This document shows, piece after piece, positions 17,643 through 27,973 of a stretch of DNA of 64,000 nucleotides. The notes under the pieces were generated by a model. The model ran no database searches. It saw only the letters and a list, made by a program, of their open reading frames with translations, and was not told the DNA's origin. Numbering within the stretch: the stretch's first letter is position 1; each line of letters opens with the position of its first letter. The stretch is from JACCXG01 sp963785755 (lineage in GTDB: Bacteria > Acidobacteriota > Vicinamibacteria > Vicinamibacterales > 2-12-FULL-66-21): assembly GCA_963785755.1 (NCBI GenBank), contig CAWAXG010000031.1, forward strand, positions 248,001 through 312,000, in the 5' to 3' direction. A program made the translations under genes and the position numbers.

Positions 17643-20600
17643 GTGGAAGGATTTGTTCTGTTCGCGATCATCGTGCTCGCGGTGCCGTTCGTGCTGCCGC
17701 TCGCGCTGTGGGTGGCACTTTACCGGACCCGCACCAGGATCACGCTGCTCGAAGAGGCGCTCGAAGACCACAAGCAGACGGTGGAGCGGCTGTCGAACGT
17801 CGTGGCGCAGCAGCGCGCCGAGGGAGGCCCGGCGGCGCGGGTTCCCGCCGCGGCGCCCGCGGCCGACACGGTTCGCCAGCCCCAGGCACCACCCGTCCCG
17901 GCGTCCGCTCTGCCCGCGGCACCCGCGTCAGTGCCGCAGATCGCGCGAGACAAGGTATCGATTCCGCCCTCGCGGCCGACCCCTGCTGCTCCATCGCAGC
18001 CTTCGACTGCACCACCCGTAACAGAACCTGCGCCACCTGTTGTACCGCCGGTTCCAGCCTCGACGCCCGGGGTGCCGCCGGCTCCAGCCGCGCCGCCGCC
18101 CGTTCAGCCGCCGCAGCCTCAAGCGGTGCCGCCGCCTCAGATGCCGCCGTCGCAGACGGTGCCGCCGCGGCCCGCGGTACCGCCGGTGCCCGCAGGCGAG
18201 CGGCCTGCCGCCGCCGACCGTCCTCGGCCCGCGCAACCGGTGGAACCGGGAGCGACGCCTCCCCGGAGCCCCATTCCGCCAAGGGCGACACTTCCGCCTC
18301 CGCCGCCACCGCCGCCCCAACCCGAGGCGCCATCGTTCGACTGGGAGAGCCTGGTCGGGGTGAAGCTGTTCTCGGCGATTGCGGGCATCGCGCTCGTCTT
18401 CGCGGCGGTCCTCTTCCTCAGCTATTCCATTCAACAGGGATGGCTGCAGCCGCCCGTTCGCGTACTGATCGGCATCGCGGTCGCCGTCGGGCTGCTCGTG
18501 GTGTGCGAGATGAAGGCGGCCAGGAACTATCCGTCAACCGCCAACGCGCTCGATGGCGCGGCAATCGCGATCCTGTTCGCGACATTCTTCGCGGCCCACG
18601 CGTTGTGGGACCTGATTCCCTCGCTGGTCACGTTCGCCCTGCTCGCCGCCGTCACGGCGCTGGCCGTCCTGCTCTCGATCCGGCGTGAATCCATCTTCAT
18701 CGCGGTCCTCGGGCTGCTCGGTGGCTTCGCCACGCCGGCGCTGCTCTCGACCGGCGAGAACCGTCCGATTCCACTGTTCGCCTATCTCGCGCTGCTCAAC
18801 ATCGGCCTGGCCTGGGTCGCGTACCGGCAGGTCTGGCCGGTGCTCACGGTCCTCACGCTCATCCTGACCACCATCTATCAGTGGGTGTGGGTGCAGAGGT
18901 ACCTCAACGCGAGCGACCTCTCATTGGCGATGGGGATCTTTGCGGTCTTTCCCGTGCTGAGCGTCGGCGCGCTGCTGTTCGGCCGGCGCGGACGGGTACG
19001 TCCGCGCGGGGTCGAGGACGAGGCGTTCGAGCGGACGACCGTGATCGCCGCGGCGCTTCCGCTCGTGTTCGTCACCTATCTCGCAAGCGTGCCCGAGTAC
19101 GGCGCGCGCCCGGGACTTCTGTTCGGGTTCCTCCTGTTGGTCGACGCCGGCCTGCTCGCCGTGACGCTCGCGCTGCGGAAGTCGCTGCACGGCGTCGGAG
19201 CGCTCGCCACTCTCCTCGTGTGGGCGGTGTGGCTCGGCACCTCGTACAGCCCGGAGTCGCGGCTGCTCGCGCTGGCGTTCCTGTCGGCGTTCGTGGTGCT
19301 GTATCTCTTCGCGCCGACCGTCGCGCGACGGGTGTCACGGCCGATGGACGACGCGGGGCAGCGCACGGCCTATGCGGCCCCGGCGCTGCTGTTCGTCTTC
19401 TCGGTCATCGCGGCCATCGATCCGGCCGCCGCTTCGCCGCTGCCCTTCTTCGGCCCGCTCCTGATTCTCGTCGTGCTCTGTGCGTGGCGGGCGATAGCGC
19501 TCGATCGCGGAACGATCTTCTTCATCGCGTCGTTTCTCGCCATCGCCGCGCAGGCGGTCTGGTCCGCGACGCATTTGACGATCGATCGGCTGCCGGCGGC
19601 GGTCGCCGTCTACGCGGTCTTCGGCATTCTCACCGCGGCCGCTCCGGTCGTTGCCCGCCGCATCGGCCATGCGTTGCGGCCGCAAGCCGGCGGCGCCGTC
19701 GTGCTGCTGGCGAGCCTCGGGCTCCTGCTGTTCCTCTCGACAGGACCGATTGCGCCCGTGGCGCTGTGGGCGCTCGCCCTGCTGCTGGCGATCCTGAACG
19801 CGGGCATGTTCATCGAGAGCGCCTCGGCTCGCGTCCCGCTGCTGTCGCAGGTCGGAAGCGTCCTGTCGTGGATCATCCTCGCGGTATGGTGGCTGGAGAC
19901 AGCCGGCGCCGTCGGTATCCTGCCGTCGCTCGCGGTGCTCACCGGGCTGACACTGATCACGCTGGGCGGCCATGCCTGGGCGTTTCATTCCACCGGAGCC
20001 GGTACGGGACCTTCATCGGCGGACGTCGACGCCCCGTCGGGATTCGATCGAGGACTGTATCTCGGGTTGATCGGCCACCTGTTCCTGTTCTTCGTCGCGC
20101 TCAACCGCGAGTGGTCGCTGCCGCCGTGGCCGATGTTCGGGACGCTCGTCGTGATCACCCTCGCCGTGACGGTGACGTCGTGGTCGGTGCGAGCGCCGAT
20201 GCTGCATGTGCTGAGCGTCGGCGCCTCCGCGCTCGTGCTCGCCGCGTGGACAGCCGCCGCCGCCGTGATGCCGTGGACGCTGACCGGACTTCTCGCGTCC
20301 GTGGTCCTGTCGGCGTATGCGTTGCTCTGGGTGTTTGCCGGTCAGAAGCAGCCGGGCAGCCGGGCGCCCGAGGCCGCGGCGGTCGCGCTCTTCGGCAGCG
20401 AGCTCACCGCCATCCTTGCTGCCGCGGCAACCGAGGCGCCGCCGTTCTTCGCGCTGCTCGTGGTGCACGTCCTGAACATCGCGCTCCTGCTGATTCTGGC
20501 CTCGAAAGCCGCCTGGCGCCTCGCCCCGGCCGGTGCGCTGGCGATCGCCTGGGCCGCGCTGCTGCAATGGCAGATCGGTCACGACCTGTCAAAGGAGTGG

Positions 20601-21596
20601 CCGCAGCTGCTCGTGCTGGCCGGCGCCTTCTACGCCTTGTTCACGGCATACGCGCTCATCGTCGGGCCGCGTCGCCGGGAGGATCGCGAGCCCTGGCTCG
20701 TCGCGCTGGCCGCGGCGGCGATGACCTTCTTCGCCGCGCGCGACGCCTTCGAAGGGGGTGAGCTCGAGTGGATGATCGGCGTGGTGCCGGTGCTGCAGGG
20801 GCTGGTCACCGCATTCCTCCTGCGCGCCCTGCTCAGGATCGAACGCGCCGGTGAACGCGACATGACGCGGCTCGCGCTCGTCGCCGGCGCGGCGCTGGCA
20901 TTCATCACCGTGGCGATTCCGCTCCAGCTCGATCATCAATGGATCACGATTGGGTGGGCGCTCGAAGCGGCGGCGCTGGCCTGGCTCTACCAGCGGGTGC
21001 CGCATCGGGGCCTGCTCGCGGCGTGTGCCCTGCTGTTAGCCGTCGTCTTCGCCCGGCTGGCGCTGAATCCCGAAGTGTTGATGTACGAGCCGCGCGGGAC
21101 GTTGCGGATCTTCAACTGGTATCTCTATACCTATCTGCTCGCCGCCGCCTCGATGCTGCTCTCCGCCTGGTTCCTCTGGAAGACGGACGATCGCCTAGCC
21201 AGCCCGCTGCCGCGCATCTCGAAGCTGCTGCCCGGCGCCGCGGTCATTTTGCTGTTCCTGCTGCTCAATATCGAGATCGCCGACTACTACGCGACGGGGC
21301 CTGAGATCACGTTCCGCTTCGGCGTGACGCTCTCACAGGATCTGACCTACACGATCGGGTGGCTGGCGTTCGGCATGCTGCTGCTCGCCGCCGGCATCTA
21401 CATGGGGAACCGTCCCGCGCGCGTGACGGCCGTCACCCTGATTGCGTTCACGACGTTCAAGTGTTTTCTTTACGATCTCCGATCGCTCGAGGGGCTTTAC
21501 CGGGTGGGCTCGTTCGTCGGACTCGCCGTCGCCCTCGCGCTGGTGTCGCTGGCGCTGCAGAAGTACGTGCTCGCGAAGCCGAAGGGAGCGACATGA
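17643..21596 (+). CDS. DUF2339 giant polytopic membrane protein
   Basis: 1317 residues starting at GTG 17643 with cggagggg just upstream. An N-terminal membrane segment (FVLFAIIVLAVPFVLPLALWVAL) is followed by a short coiled-coil (TLLEEALEDHKQTVERL). A Pro/Ala/Val-rich disordered region covers about residues 60-225, then more than 20 transmembrane helices follow. The entry motif FDWESLVGVKLFSAIAGIAL is the conserved start of the DUF2339 domain. Function is unknown; a transport or envelope role has been suggested for the family. Its stop overlaps the ATG of the DUF3999 gene (ATGA), indicating a coupled two-gene unit that recurs in other bacteria. Confidence 0.85.
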   Translation: MEGFVLFAIIVLAVPFVLPLALWVALYRTRTRITLLEEALEDHKQTVERLSNVVAQQRAEGGPAARVPAAAPAADTVRQPQAPPVPASALPAAPASVPQIARDKVSIPPSRPTPAAPSQPSTAPPVTEPAPPVVPPVPASTPGVPPAPAAPPPVQPPQPQAVPPPQMPPSQTVPPRPAVPPVPAGERPAAADRPRPAQPVEPGATPPRSPIPPRATLPPPPPPPPQPEAPSFDWESLVGVKLFSAIAGIALVFAAVLFLSYSIQQGWLQPPVRVLIGIAVAVGLLVVCEMKAARNYPSTANALDGAAIAILFATFFAAHALWDLIPSLVTFALLAAVTALAVLLSIRRESIFIAVLGLLGGFATPALLSTGENRPIPLFAYLALLNIGLAWVAYRQVWPVLTVLTLILTTIYQWVWVQRYLNASDLSLAMGIFAVFPVLSVGALLFGRRGRVRPRGVEDEAFERTTVIAAALPLVFVTYLASVPEYGARPGLLFGFLLLVDAGLLAVTLALRKSLHGVGALATLLVWAVWLGTSYSPESRLLALAFLSAFVVLYLFAPTVARRVSRPMDDAGQRTAYAAPALLFVFSVIAAIDPAAASPLPFFGPLLILVVLCAWRAIALDRGTIFFIASFLAIAAQAVWSATHLTIDRLPAAVAVYAVFGILTAAAPVVARRIGHALRPQAGGAVVLLASLGLLLFLSTGPIAPVALWALALLLAILNAGMFIESASARVPLLSQVGSVLSWIILAVWWLETAGAVGILPSLAVLTGLTLITLGGHAWAFHSTGAGTGPSSADVDAPSGFDRGLYLGLIGHLFLFFVALNREWSLPPWPMFGTLVVITLAVTVTSWSVRAPMLHVLSVGASALVLAAWTAAAAVMPWTLTGLLASVVLSAYALLWVFAGQKQPGSRAPEAAAVALFGSELTAILAAAATEAPPFFALLVVHVLNIALLLILASKAAWRLAPAGALAIAWAALLQWQIGHDLSKEWPQLLVLAGAFYALFTAYALIVGPRRREDREPWLVALAAAAMTFFAARDAFEGGELEWMIGVVPVLQGLVTAFLLRALLRIERAGERDMTRLALVAGAALAFITVAIPLQLDHQWITIGWALEAAALAWLYQRVPHRGLLAACALLLAVVFARLALNPEVLMYEPRGTLRIFNWYLYTYLLAAASMLLSAWFLWKTDDRLASPLPRISKLLPGAAVILLFLLLNIEIADYYATGPEITFRFGVTLSQDLTYTIGWLAFGMLLLAAGIYMGNRPARVTAVTLIAFTTFKCFLYDLRSLEGLYRVGSFVGLAVALALVSLALQKYVLAKPKGAT

Positions 21597-23663
21597 TTCG
21601 CCGTGGGCTCGCCGCGCTTCTGACGCTCGCCGCGCTGTCGGCGGTCGGCGCTCAGCAACCCCCACCGGCATTGCGCCCGTACGAGCGGGGTGTGAAGGCC
21701 TCAGCCAGCGGCCCGCAGAAGCTGCGCATCGACGTGCCGCTGCTCACCGGTGGGCAGCGCTTCGATCGGATCACGTCGGATGGCGATTTATCGCAGGCGC
21801 AGGGCGGGCTGGACGATCTGCGCCTGTTCGACGCCTCGGGACGCGAGCTCGGCTATCTGCTGATTTCGCCGCGCCGTCGGCGGACGTCCTGGAACCCAGG
21901 CGCCGTGCTGGCGATTGCGCCAACCGAAAAGACGAGCGGCTTCGAGGTCGATCTCGGTCAGACGCGAGAGGTCGATGCGCTGGCCATCGATGGTCTGCCG
22001 CCGCCGTTCCTGAAGCGCTTCGTGCTCGAAGGCAGCGGCGACCGATCGCGCTGGACGATGCTGATCAGTCAGGGCACGCTGTTCGATCTGCCTGCCGAGC
22101 GCGTGCGTCAAACCTATGCCGCGTTCGAGTCAGGTGCCTATCGCTACCTCCGGCTGACCTGGGACGACACGAACAGCGGCCGCCTGCCGCTGCCGCGAGG
22201 CGTGCGCGCGCGCGAGGCCCTGGTGGAAGCCGCCACCGAGCCGCTGCGGTCGGCCGTCACGGCGCAGAAGCAGGCCAGCGAGCCCGGACGCAGCCGCTAT
22301 CGGATCCAGCTGCCCTCCGCGGGCCTGCCCATTGTCGCCCTCACGCTCGACATCGGTGCCGGCGACGTCTTCCGGACCGCCACGATCATGGAAATGCAGT
22401 TCAACGGCGCGCGCGCCGATCCCGTAGAGGTCGGGCGGGCCCGGCTGGTGCGCATGCAGCAGAGCGGCAGCGCACGAACGTCCCTGCGCATCCCGATTCA
22501 GGCGCCCCGAGGCGCGGAGCTGCAACTCGTCGTCGACGATGGCAACAATCCGCCGCTGGCGATCGACGGCGTCGGGCTCGAGTTCGCGGAGCTGCCGTGG
22601 ATCTACTTCGAAGCGCCGGCCGGAACGATCACCGCGCGATACGGCAACGCCGCCGCGATTGCACCACAGTACGATCTCGAGGCCCGTCGCGCGTTCGTGA
22701 ACCTCGAGTCGGTGCCCGAGGCGGCCTGGGACGAGCCGCACGCTGCTCGCCGGCGCGGAACCCCCTGCGCCACCGCCGCCAACGCTGCCCGATCGCGGCG
22801 CCGCCATCGATGTGAACGGGTTCCGGATTCGCCGCCCTCTGACGGAGGGGCCGAGCGGATTGGTCGCGCTGCAGCTGGACGCCGCGGTCCTCTCCCATAG
22901 CCGAGGGCCGGGCCAGGACTTCAGGGACGTTCGCGTGGTCGACGAGCAGGGCAATCAAGTGCCGTATCTCGTCGAGCGGCGGCCGGAGCCCTTGTCGCTC
23001 GATCTGACGCTCAAGCCGGCAACGCCTCAGATTCGATCGCTCGGTGAGGGGACGCAGGGGAACCGATCGATTTACGCGATCACGCTGCCCTATCCGAACC
23101 TGCCGAATCCGAGGCTGGTGCTCGAGACGTCCGATCGCGTGTTCCGCCGGACGCTGCAGATCGGGATCGAGCGTCCACCGGATCGGCGCCGGCGCGACAC
23201 ATGGTTCGACGTGCTGGCCTCGCCTGCCTGGCAGCACGCCGATCAGGCGACTGCCGCGCCGTCGCTGGAGATTCCGCTCGGGGCTGACGATCGGACCGAC
23301 CTGCTGGTCATCGTCGACGAGGGTGACAATCGTCCGCTGCCGATTACGGGGGTGCGGCTGTTGCTGCCGTCCTGGCGGTTGCGATTTTTCCGGCCGGCGG
23401 GGCCGCTGAAATTGATCTACGGCAAAGACGAAGTGGCCGCCCCGGAGTACGACCTTGCGCTCCTGGCGCCGGCCGTGATGGGCAGTGAGGCCAGGGATCT
23501 GTCCGCGGAAGCCGAACAGACGGCGTCATCGACACCTCCGACCGTGCTCTCGCCGCGTCTGTTCTGGATTGGCCTGGGTATCGCCGTCGCGGTGCTGCTC
23601 GGGTTGATCGTCCGGCTCATTTCTTCCGCGACTGAGCCGCCACCTTCGCCACCTGCTCCATGA
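21593..23663 (+). CDS. DUF3999 envelope protein (frameshifted)
   Basis: Signal peptide (GLAALLTLAALSAVGA), then a periplasmic region of repeated beta-sandwich modules (RIDVPLLTGGQRFDRI; LVVDDGNNPPLAIDGV), and a C-terminal membrane anchor (FWIGLGIAVAVLLGLIVRLI). The frame is interrupted near 22739. Dropping one base joins PEAAWDEPH to LLAGAEPPAPPPPTLPDRG and gives a 689-residue protein, the usual DUF3999 size. The gene is translationally coupled to DUF2339, and the two proteins probably act together at the membrane. Its last 47 bases overlap the 3' end of the opposing dipeptidase gene. Confidence 0.78.
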
Positions 23664-25005
23664 CGCGCAGCAGGTTGCCACTCCAGATCCTGGCAATCTG
23701 CTGCTCCGAGTAGCCGCGTCGGACGAGCTCCTGCGTCACGTTGAAGGTCTCGCTGGCATCGTCCCATCCCGCGACGCCTCCGCCGCCGTCGAAGTCGGAC
23801 GAGATGCCGACGTGGTCGATCCCGATCTTCTTCACGATGTAGTCGATGTGATCGACGAAGTCCTTGACCGTCGGCGTCGGGAGCAGGGGATATCTCGCGT
23901 CGATCTCCGCGACGCGCTTCAGCACTTCGGCCTGGCGCTCTTCGCTGAGCTGAGCCAGTGCGCCGCGGCCCCGTCCCTGCCGGCCCTGACCTGCGCCGGC
24001 CGCGCCTGGAGCGGCCGCCGCGCCGCCGCGGCCACGACGTCCGCCGCGTCCGCCGAGCGTCGTGCCTGGCGGCAAGCCGAACTCCTTCCGGAGTTCATCC
24101 AGTGCCTTCGTGCGTTCGGGCGGCGACGTGTCCTTCACGTAGTTTGCGAACGCGACGGTCTGCACCACGCCGCCGTTCTTCTTCAGCGCAAGCAGCTGCT
24201 CGTCGTCCAGGTTGCGGCTGTGATTGCACAGGGCCCGCGCCGACGAGTGAGAAGCAATGATCGGTGCCCTGGTGATTTCCAGCGCCTGCATCATCGAGGC
24301 CTTCGACGGGTGGGAGACGTCGATCATGAGGCCCACCCGGTTCATTTCCGCGATCACCTGCTTTCCCAACGGCGAGAGTCCATTCCATTTCCAGCCGGTG
24401 GCCTCGCCGGTGTTCGAATCGGACAGCTGACTGTGGCCATTGTGGGCGAGCGACATGTAACGCGCCCCTCGATCGTAGAACTCCTTGACGCGCCCGATGT
24501 CGGTGCCGATCGGGTAACCATTCTCGACGCCAATGAGCGCGACTTTCTTGCCCGCTCGGTTGATCCGCCGGACATCCGCCGCGGTGAGCGCGAGCCCGAT
24601 CTTGTCGGGCGCGATCTCTTTCGTCAGCCGGTGAATCGCATCGAACATCTCGATCGCCGACTTGTAGGCGCGCTCGTACCCGGACGGCTCGAACGCGTCC
24701 GGCGTCGTGTCCGGGCTCGACTGCCCGACATAGACGATGAAGAACGCGGCGTCGAGACCGCCTGCCACCATCTTCGGCAGATCGACCTGGGTCTCGAGCC
24801 GCTGGGTGTAGTTGCGGTCCTTCCCGAAGTCGTTCACGCTGATGTCGACGTGCGTATCGAGCGCGATCACCTTGTCGTGAATCGCCCGCGCGCGCTTCTG
24901 AAGCGCGTCTTCTTTCGCGTCCTGACCACCGTCGAGACCGATCGCCGGCACGCTCCACAACGCCACCGCGAGCGCAGCGGCCAGGGACAGAATCCGTGAA
25001 GTCAT
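23617..25005 (-). CDS. Membrane dipeptidase (peptidase M19), secreted
   Basis: 462 residues with signal peptide MTSRILSLAAALAVALWSVPA. TIM-barrel renal-dipeptidase family. Metal ligands are suggested by ALDTHVDI (the HxD of strand 1), GVENGYPIG (Glu), SHPSKASM and IASHSSARAL (His), and SSDFDGGGG (Asp). A Gly/Arg/Ala-rich insert (GGRGGRRGRGG) interrupts the barrel at about residues 320-360. Expected reaction: hydrolysis of dipeptides in the periplasm. The start at 25005 was chosen for the signal peptide; upstream in-frame codons lie in repeat DNA. The 3' end overlaps the DUF3999 gene tail to tail. Confidence 0.87.
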   Translation of the reverse strand: MTSRILSLAAALAVALWSVPAIGLDGGQDAKEDALQKRARAIHDKVIALDTHVDISVNDFGKDRNYTQRLETQVDLPKMVAGGLDAAFFIVYVGQSSPDTTPDAFEPSGYERAYKSAIEMFDAIHRLTKEIAPDKIGLALTAADVRRINRAGKKVALIGVENGYPIGTDIGRVKEFYDRGARYMSLAHNGHSQLSDSNTGEATGWKWNGLSPLGKQVIAEMNRVGLMIDVSHPSKASMMQALEITRAPIIASHSSARALCNHSRNLDDEQLLALKKNGGVVQTVAFANYVKDTSPPERTKALDELRKEFGLPPGTTLGGRGGRRGRGGAAAAPGAAGAGQGRQGRGRGALAQLSEERQAEVLKRVAEIDARYPLLPTPTVKDFVDHIDYIVKKIGIDHVGISSDFDGGGGVAGWDDASETFNVTQELVRRGYSEQQIARIWSGNLLRVMEQVAKVAAQSRKK

Positions 25006-25010
25006 AACCG

Positions 25011-25045
25011 AGCGTAGCACGCAGCAGGTTGGACGTCGCACGTGG
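25011..25045. repeat. Second copy of the gcacgtagcacgtaggac-type repeat
   Basis: Contains gtagcacgcagcaggttgga followed by cgtcgcacgtggc, a degenerate match to the units at 15125-15144 and 15184-15203. It lies immediately upstream of the dipeptidase gene, again in a 5'-flanking position. Confidence 0.4.
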
Positions 25046-25211
25046 CGCGCTGCCGGTGTGGTGGCCATCGGCGAAGTGTTTCACGGTCGCGAGACGCCCT
25101 CCCAGCCGAGGCTGTATCGCAGGCGCGTGGAAGCCGGTCCGTCCCTTGGTTCCCGGTCGGCCTTTGCTAAACTGGTAGCACTTCAGTTTCGGCAACTACA
25201 AGGAGTGCCGC

Positions 25212-27411
25212 GTGCGTCAGCCGATTGTCCGTTTCGGTCTGTGTCTGGGCCTGCCTCTGGCCGTTCTCCTGCTCCAGGTGGGGCTGTTCGCGCAGGATCG
25301 GCTGCGGTCGATGCCGGGCTACGCGCACTACAGCAAGATGGTGACGCAGCTGTCCGGAGCGGTGCAGTCGGGCAGCGTCACGGTCACGTGGAGCGCTGAC
25401 GGCAAGACGTTCGACTACGTGAAGACCGGCAGGCGCTACCGCTACGACATCGCCTCCCGCCAGTCGTCCGAGGCCGGCGACGCTCCGGAGCCTGCCGGCC
25501 GCGGCGGGCGTGGTGGGCGCGGCGGCGCCGGCGCACCCGAACGGGGCCGGCAGGTACTCGTTCGCCGATTCGCCAGACAGGACGCTTCGCGCGCAGTACA
25601 ACGAGTCGACGCGCAATCTCCACCTCATCGATCTGGCGACCAAAATCGACACGCCGATCACGACCGACGGCAGCCGGGACAAGCGGATCAAGAACGGCAC
25701 CGCGAGCTGGGTGTACGGGGAGGAGCTCGGTCAGACCACCGCCATGTGGTGGTCGCCCGACGGCCGGAAGCTTGCTTTCTACCGGTTCGACGAGAGCGGC
25801 GTTCCCGATTATTTCCTGCAGCTCGATCAGACCAAGATTCAGAGCGCGATGGACACCGAAGCCTATCCGAAGGCCGGCGCTCCCAATCCGGTCGTGGATC
25901 TGCTCGTCTACGACGTCGCGACCAGGAAGGCGGTGAAGGTCGACCTGCGCAGCGGCAAGCCCTTCGACAACTCGGTGATCGGCCACTACGCCTACCGCGT
26001 GGCCTGGTCCCCCGATGGCAAGGAACTGCTGTTCAATCGCACCAATCGCCGTCAGAACATCCTGGAGCTCGTCGCCGCGAACCCGGATACCGGCGCCATC
26101 CGCGTGATCATCCGCGAGGACTGGTCCACGGGCTGGATCGAGAACACGCCCCTGATGGCGTTCCTCAAGGATGGCCGGCGGTTCATCTGGGAGTCCGAAC
26201 GGAGCGGCTGGAAGAACCTGTACCTCTACGATCTCAACGGCACGCTGCTGCACCCGCTGACGACGCATACGAGCTTCGAGATCGCGTCGTTGATCAAGGT
26301 GGACGAACAGGCCGGGGTCGTGTTCTATACCGCCCGCGATGGCGACAATCATCTGAAGCCGCAGCTGCATCGCGTCGGCCTGGACGGGAAAGGGGACGTC
26401 AGGCTGACCGATCCGAAATACCACCACACCGTTGGCAGCTGCATGACAACGTCTAACGGCCGCGGCGGTGGCGCGGCTGGCGCGAATTGCGGCATCTCGC
26501 CCGACGGCGCGCATTTCGTCGACGTCTACCAGGCTCACAACATTCCGCCGGCCTCGCGCCTCGTCGATGCGCGATCCGGCAAGGTGATCGCGGACGTCGC
26601 CGCGAGCGACACGACACGGTATCAGGAGCTCGGCTTGAGGAAGGCCGAGCTGTTCACGTTCAAGTCCGCGGACGGCCAGACGCTGCTGCACGGATTGATT
26701 CAGTTTCCGTCGAACTTCGATCCGACGAGGAAATACCCGGTCCTCGTCCCGGTCTATGGCGGGCCCGAGGCGGGCGGCAGTACGGCGAGGGAGACGTTCG
26801 TGACACCGAACGCGCAGGCCGAGTATGGATTCCTCATCGTGAACCTGGACTCGCGCGCCGCGCCCGGAAGAGGAAAGCGAACCCTCGACGAGATCTATCT
26901 GAAGCTGGGGCAGGCCGAGATCGACGACATGGCAGCCGGCGTGCGTTCGCTGGCCAGCCGGCCGTACGTCGACCTGACCCGGGTTGGCATCTACGGTACG
27001 TCGTACGGCGGCTACGCGTCTCTGATGTCGATCCTCCGTCATCCGGACCTCTACGCGGCCGCTTCGGCATCATCCCCCGTCACCTCGTGGCAGCACTACG
27101 ACTCGATTTACACCGAGCGCTACATGTGGATTCCCCAGGAGAACAAGGCGGGGTACGACGCGGGCAGCGCGATGACCTACGCGAACCAGCTCAAGGGCCG
27201 GCTGATGCTCTATTACGGCACCGCCGACAACAACGTCCATCCGTCGAACATGATGCAGCTCATCGCCGCGCTGCAGTCGGCGGGGAAGAGCTTCGACGTC
27301 CAGGTTGGTCCCGACCGCGGGCACAGCGCAATCAATTCGGAGCGGATGATGGAGTTCTTCATCGAGCATCTCGTGATGAAGCCCGCGACGGCGTCGACCT
27401 CCTCGTTCTGA
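25212..27411 (+). CDS. DPP-IV-like S9 peptidase (frameshifted)
   Basis: Dipeptidyl-peptidase IV family. The GTG at 25212 has a textbook aaggag site 6 bases upstream and is followed by a signal peptide (CLGLPLAVLLLQVGLFA). A beta-propeller domain (TWSADGKTFDYV, WWSPDGRKLAFYRFDE, WSPDGKELLF) precedes an alpha/beta-hydrolase domain with nucleophile GTSYGGYAS, acid in YGTADNNVH and histidine in GPDRGHSA. The frame breaks at caggtac (about 25551-25556). Removing one G joins APERGRQ to YSFADSPD and gives 732 residues, the normal length, so a sequence indel is likely. A GRGGRGGRGG linker sits just before the break. Confidence 0.87.
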
Positions 27412-27446
27412 CCGCTCACGTCCGCCGGTTTGCATCGGGGTGTGGC

Positions 27447-27962
27447 GTGTCCGATCCGCGACTCGTCCGGATATTCGAACAGCTGCGCGCCTCGCGCTTC
27501 GCCGACCTCGCGGGCGCGCGCGTCTCCGCTTCGATCCCGGTCTCCGAACGGCTCCTCAACGAGCTCGTCGTGTCGGCGATCCCGCCTTCCGTGCCCGTGC
27601 GCGATGTGACGATTCAGCCGCGGCGAGGCGATCGCTTTTCGGTGCGCGCGCGGCTCGCCCGCATCGATTTCCTGCCGCCGATCACCATCACGGTCGCGAT
27701 CGAACGCCAACCGGAGCTGCCCGATTCACCGCTCGTGCTTCGGCTGACGTCCTTTCCCGGGCTGATCACGATGATTGGGGCCGCGTTTCCGATTGCCTCG
27801 AAGCTGCCTCCAGGCATCAGGATGGACAAGGATCGCGTGCTCGTCGACCTGAAGACGCTGGCCGAAAGCCAGGGCTACGCCGACCTCCTGACGCTGGTTG
27901 AGAAAGTCCGTCTCACGACGGACGAAGGCAAACTGATCGTCGCGCTCGAAGCCCGGACGTAA
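27447..27962 (+). CDS. Conserved hypothetical protein
   Basis: 171 residues from GTG 27447 with a cggggtgt site upstream, 35 bases after the DPP-IV gene on the same strand. No signal peptide. The mid-region VTIQPRRGDRFSVRARLARID, shown only in part here, alternates like beta strands, and the C-terminal half has two helices (DLKTLAESQGYADLLTLVEK). It looks like a small soluble alpha/beta protein of the kind often found as acidobacterial hypotheticals. No function can be assigned. The codon pattern and lack of stops support a real gene. Confidence 0.6.
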   Translation: MSDPRLVRIFEQLRASRFADLAGARVSASIPVSERLLNELVVSAIPPSVPVRDVTIQPRRGDRFSVRARLARIDFLPPITITVAIERQPELPDSPLVLRLTSFPGLITMIGAAFPIASKLPPGIRMDKDRVLVDLKTLAESQGYADLLTLVEKVRLTTDEGKLIVALEART

Positions 27963-27973
27963 CCGTTCGCGTT

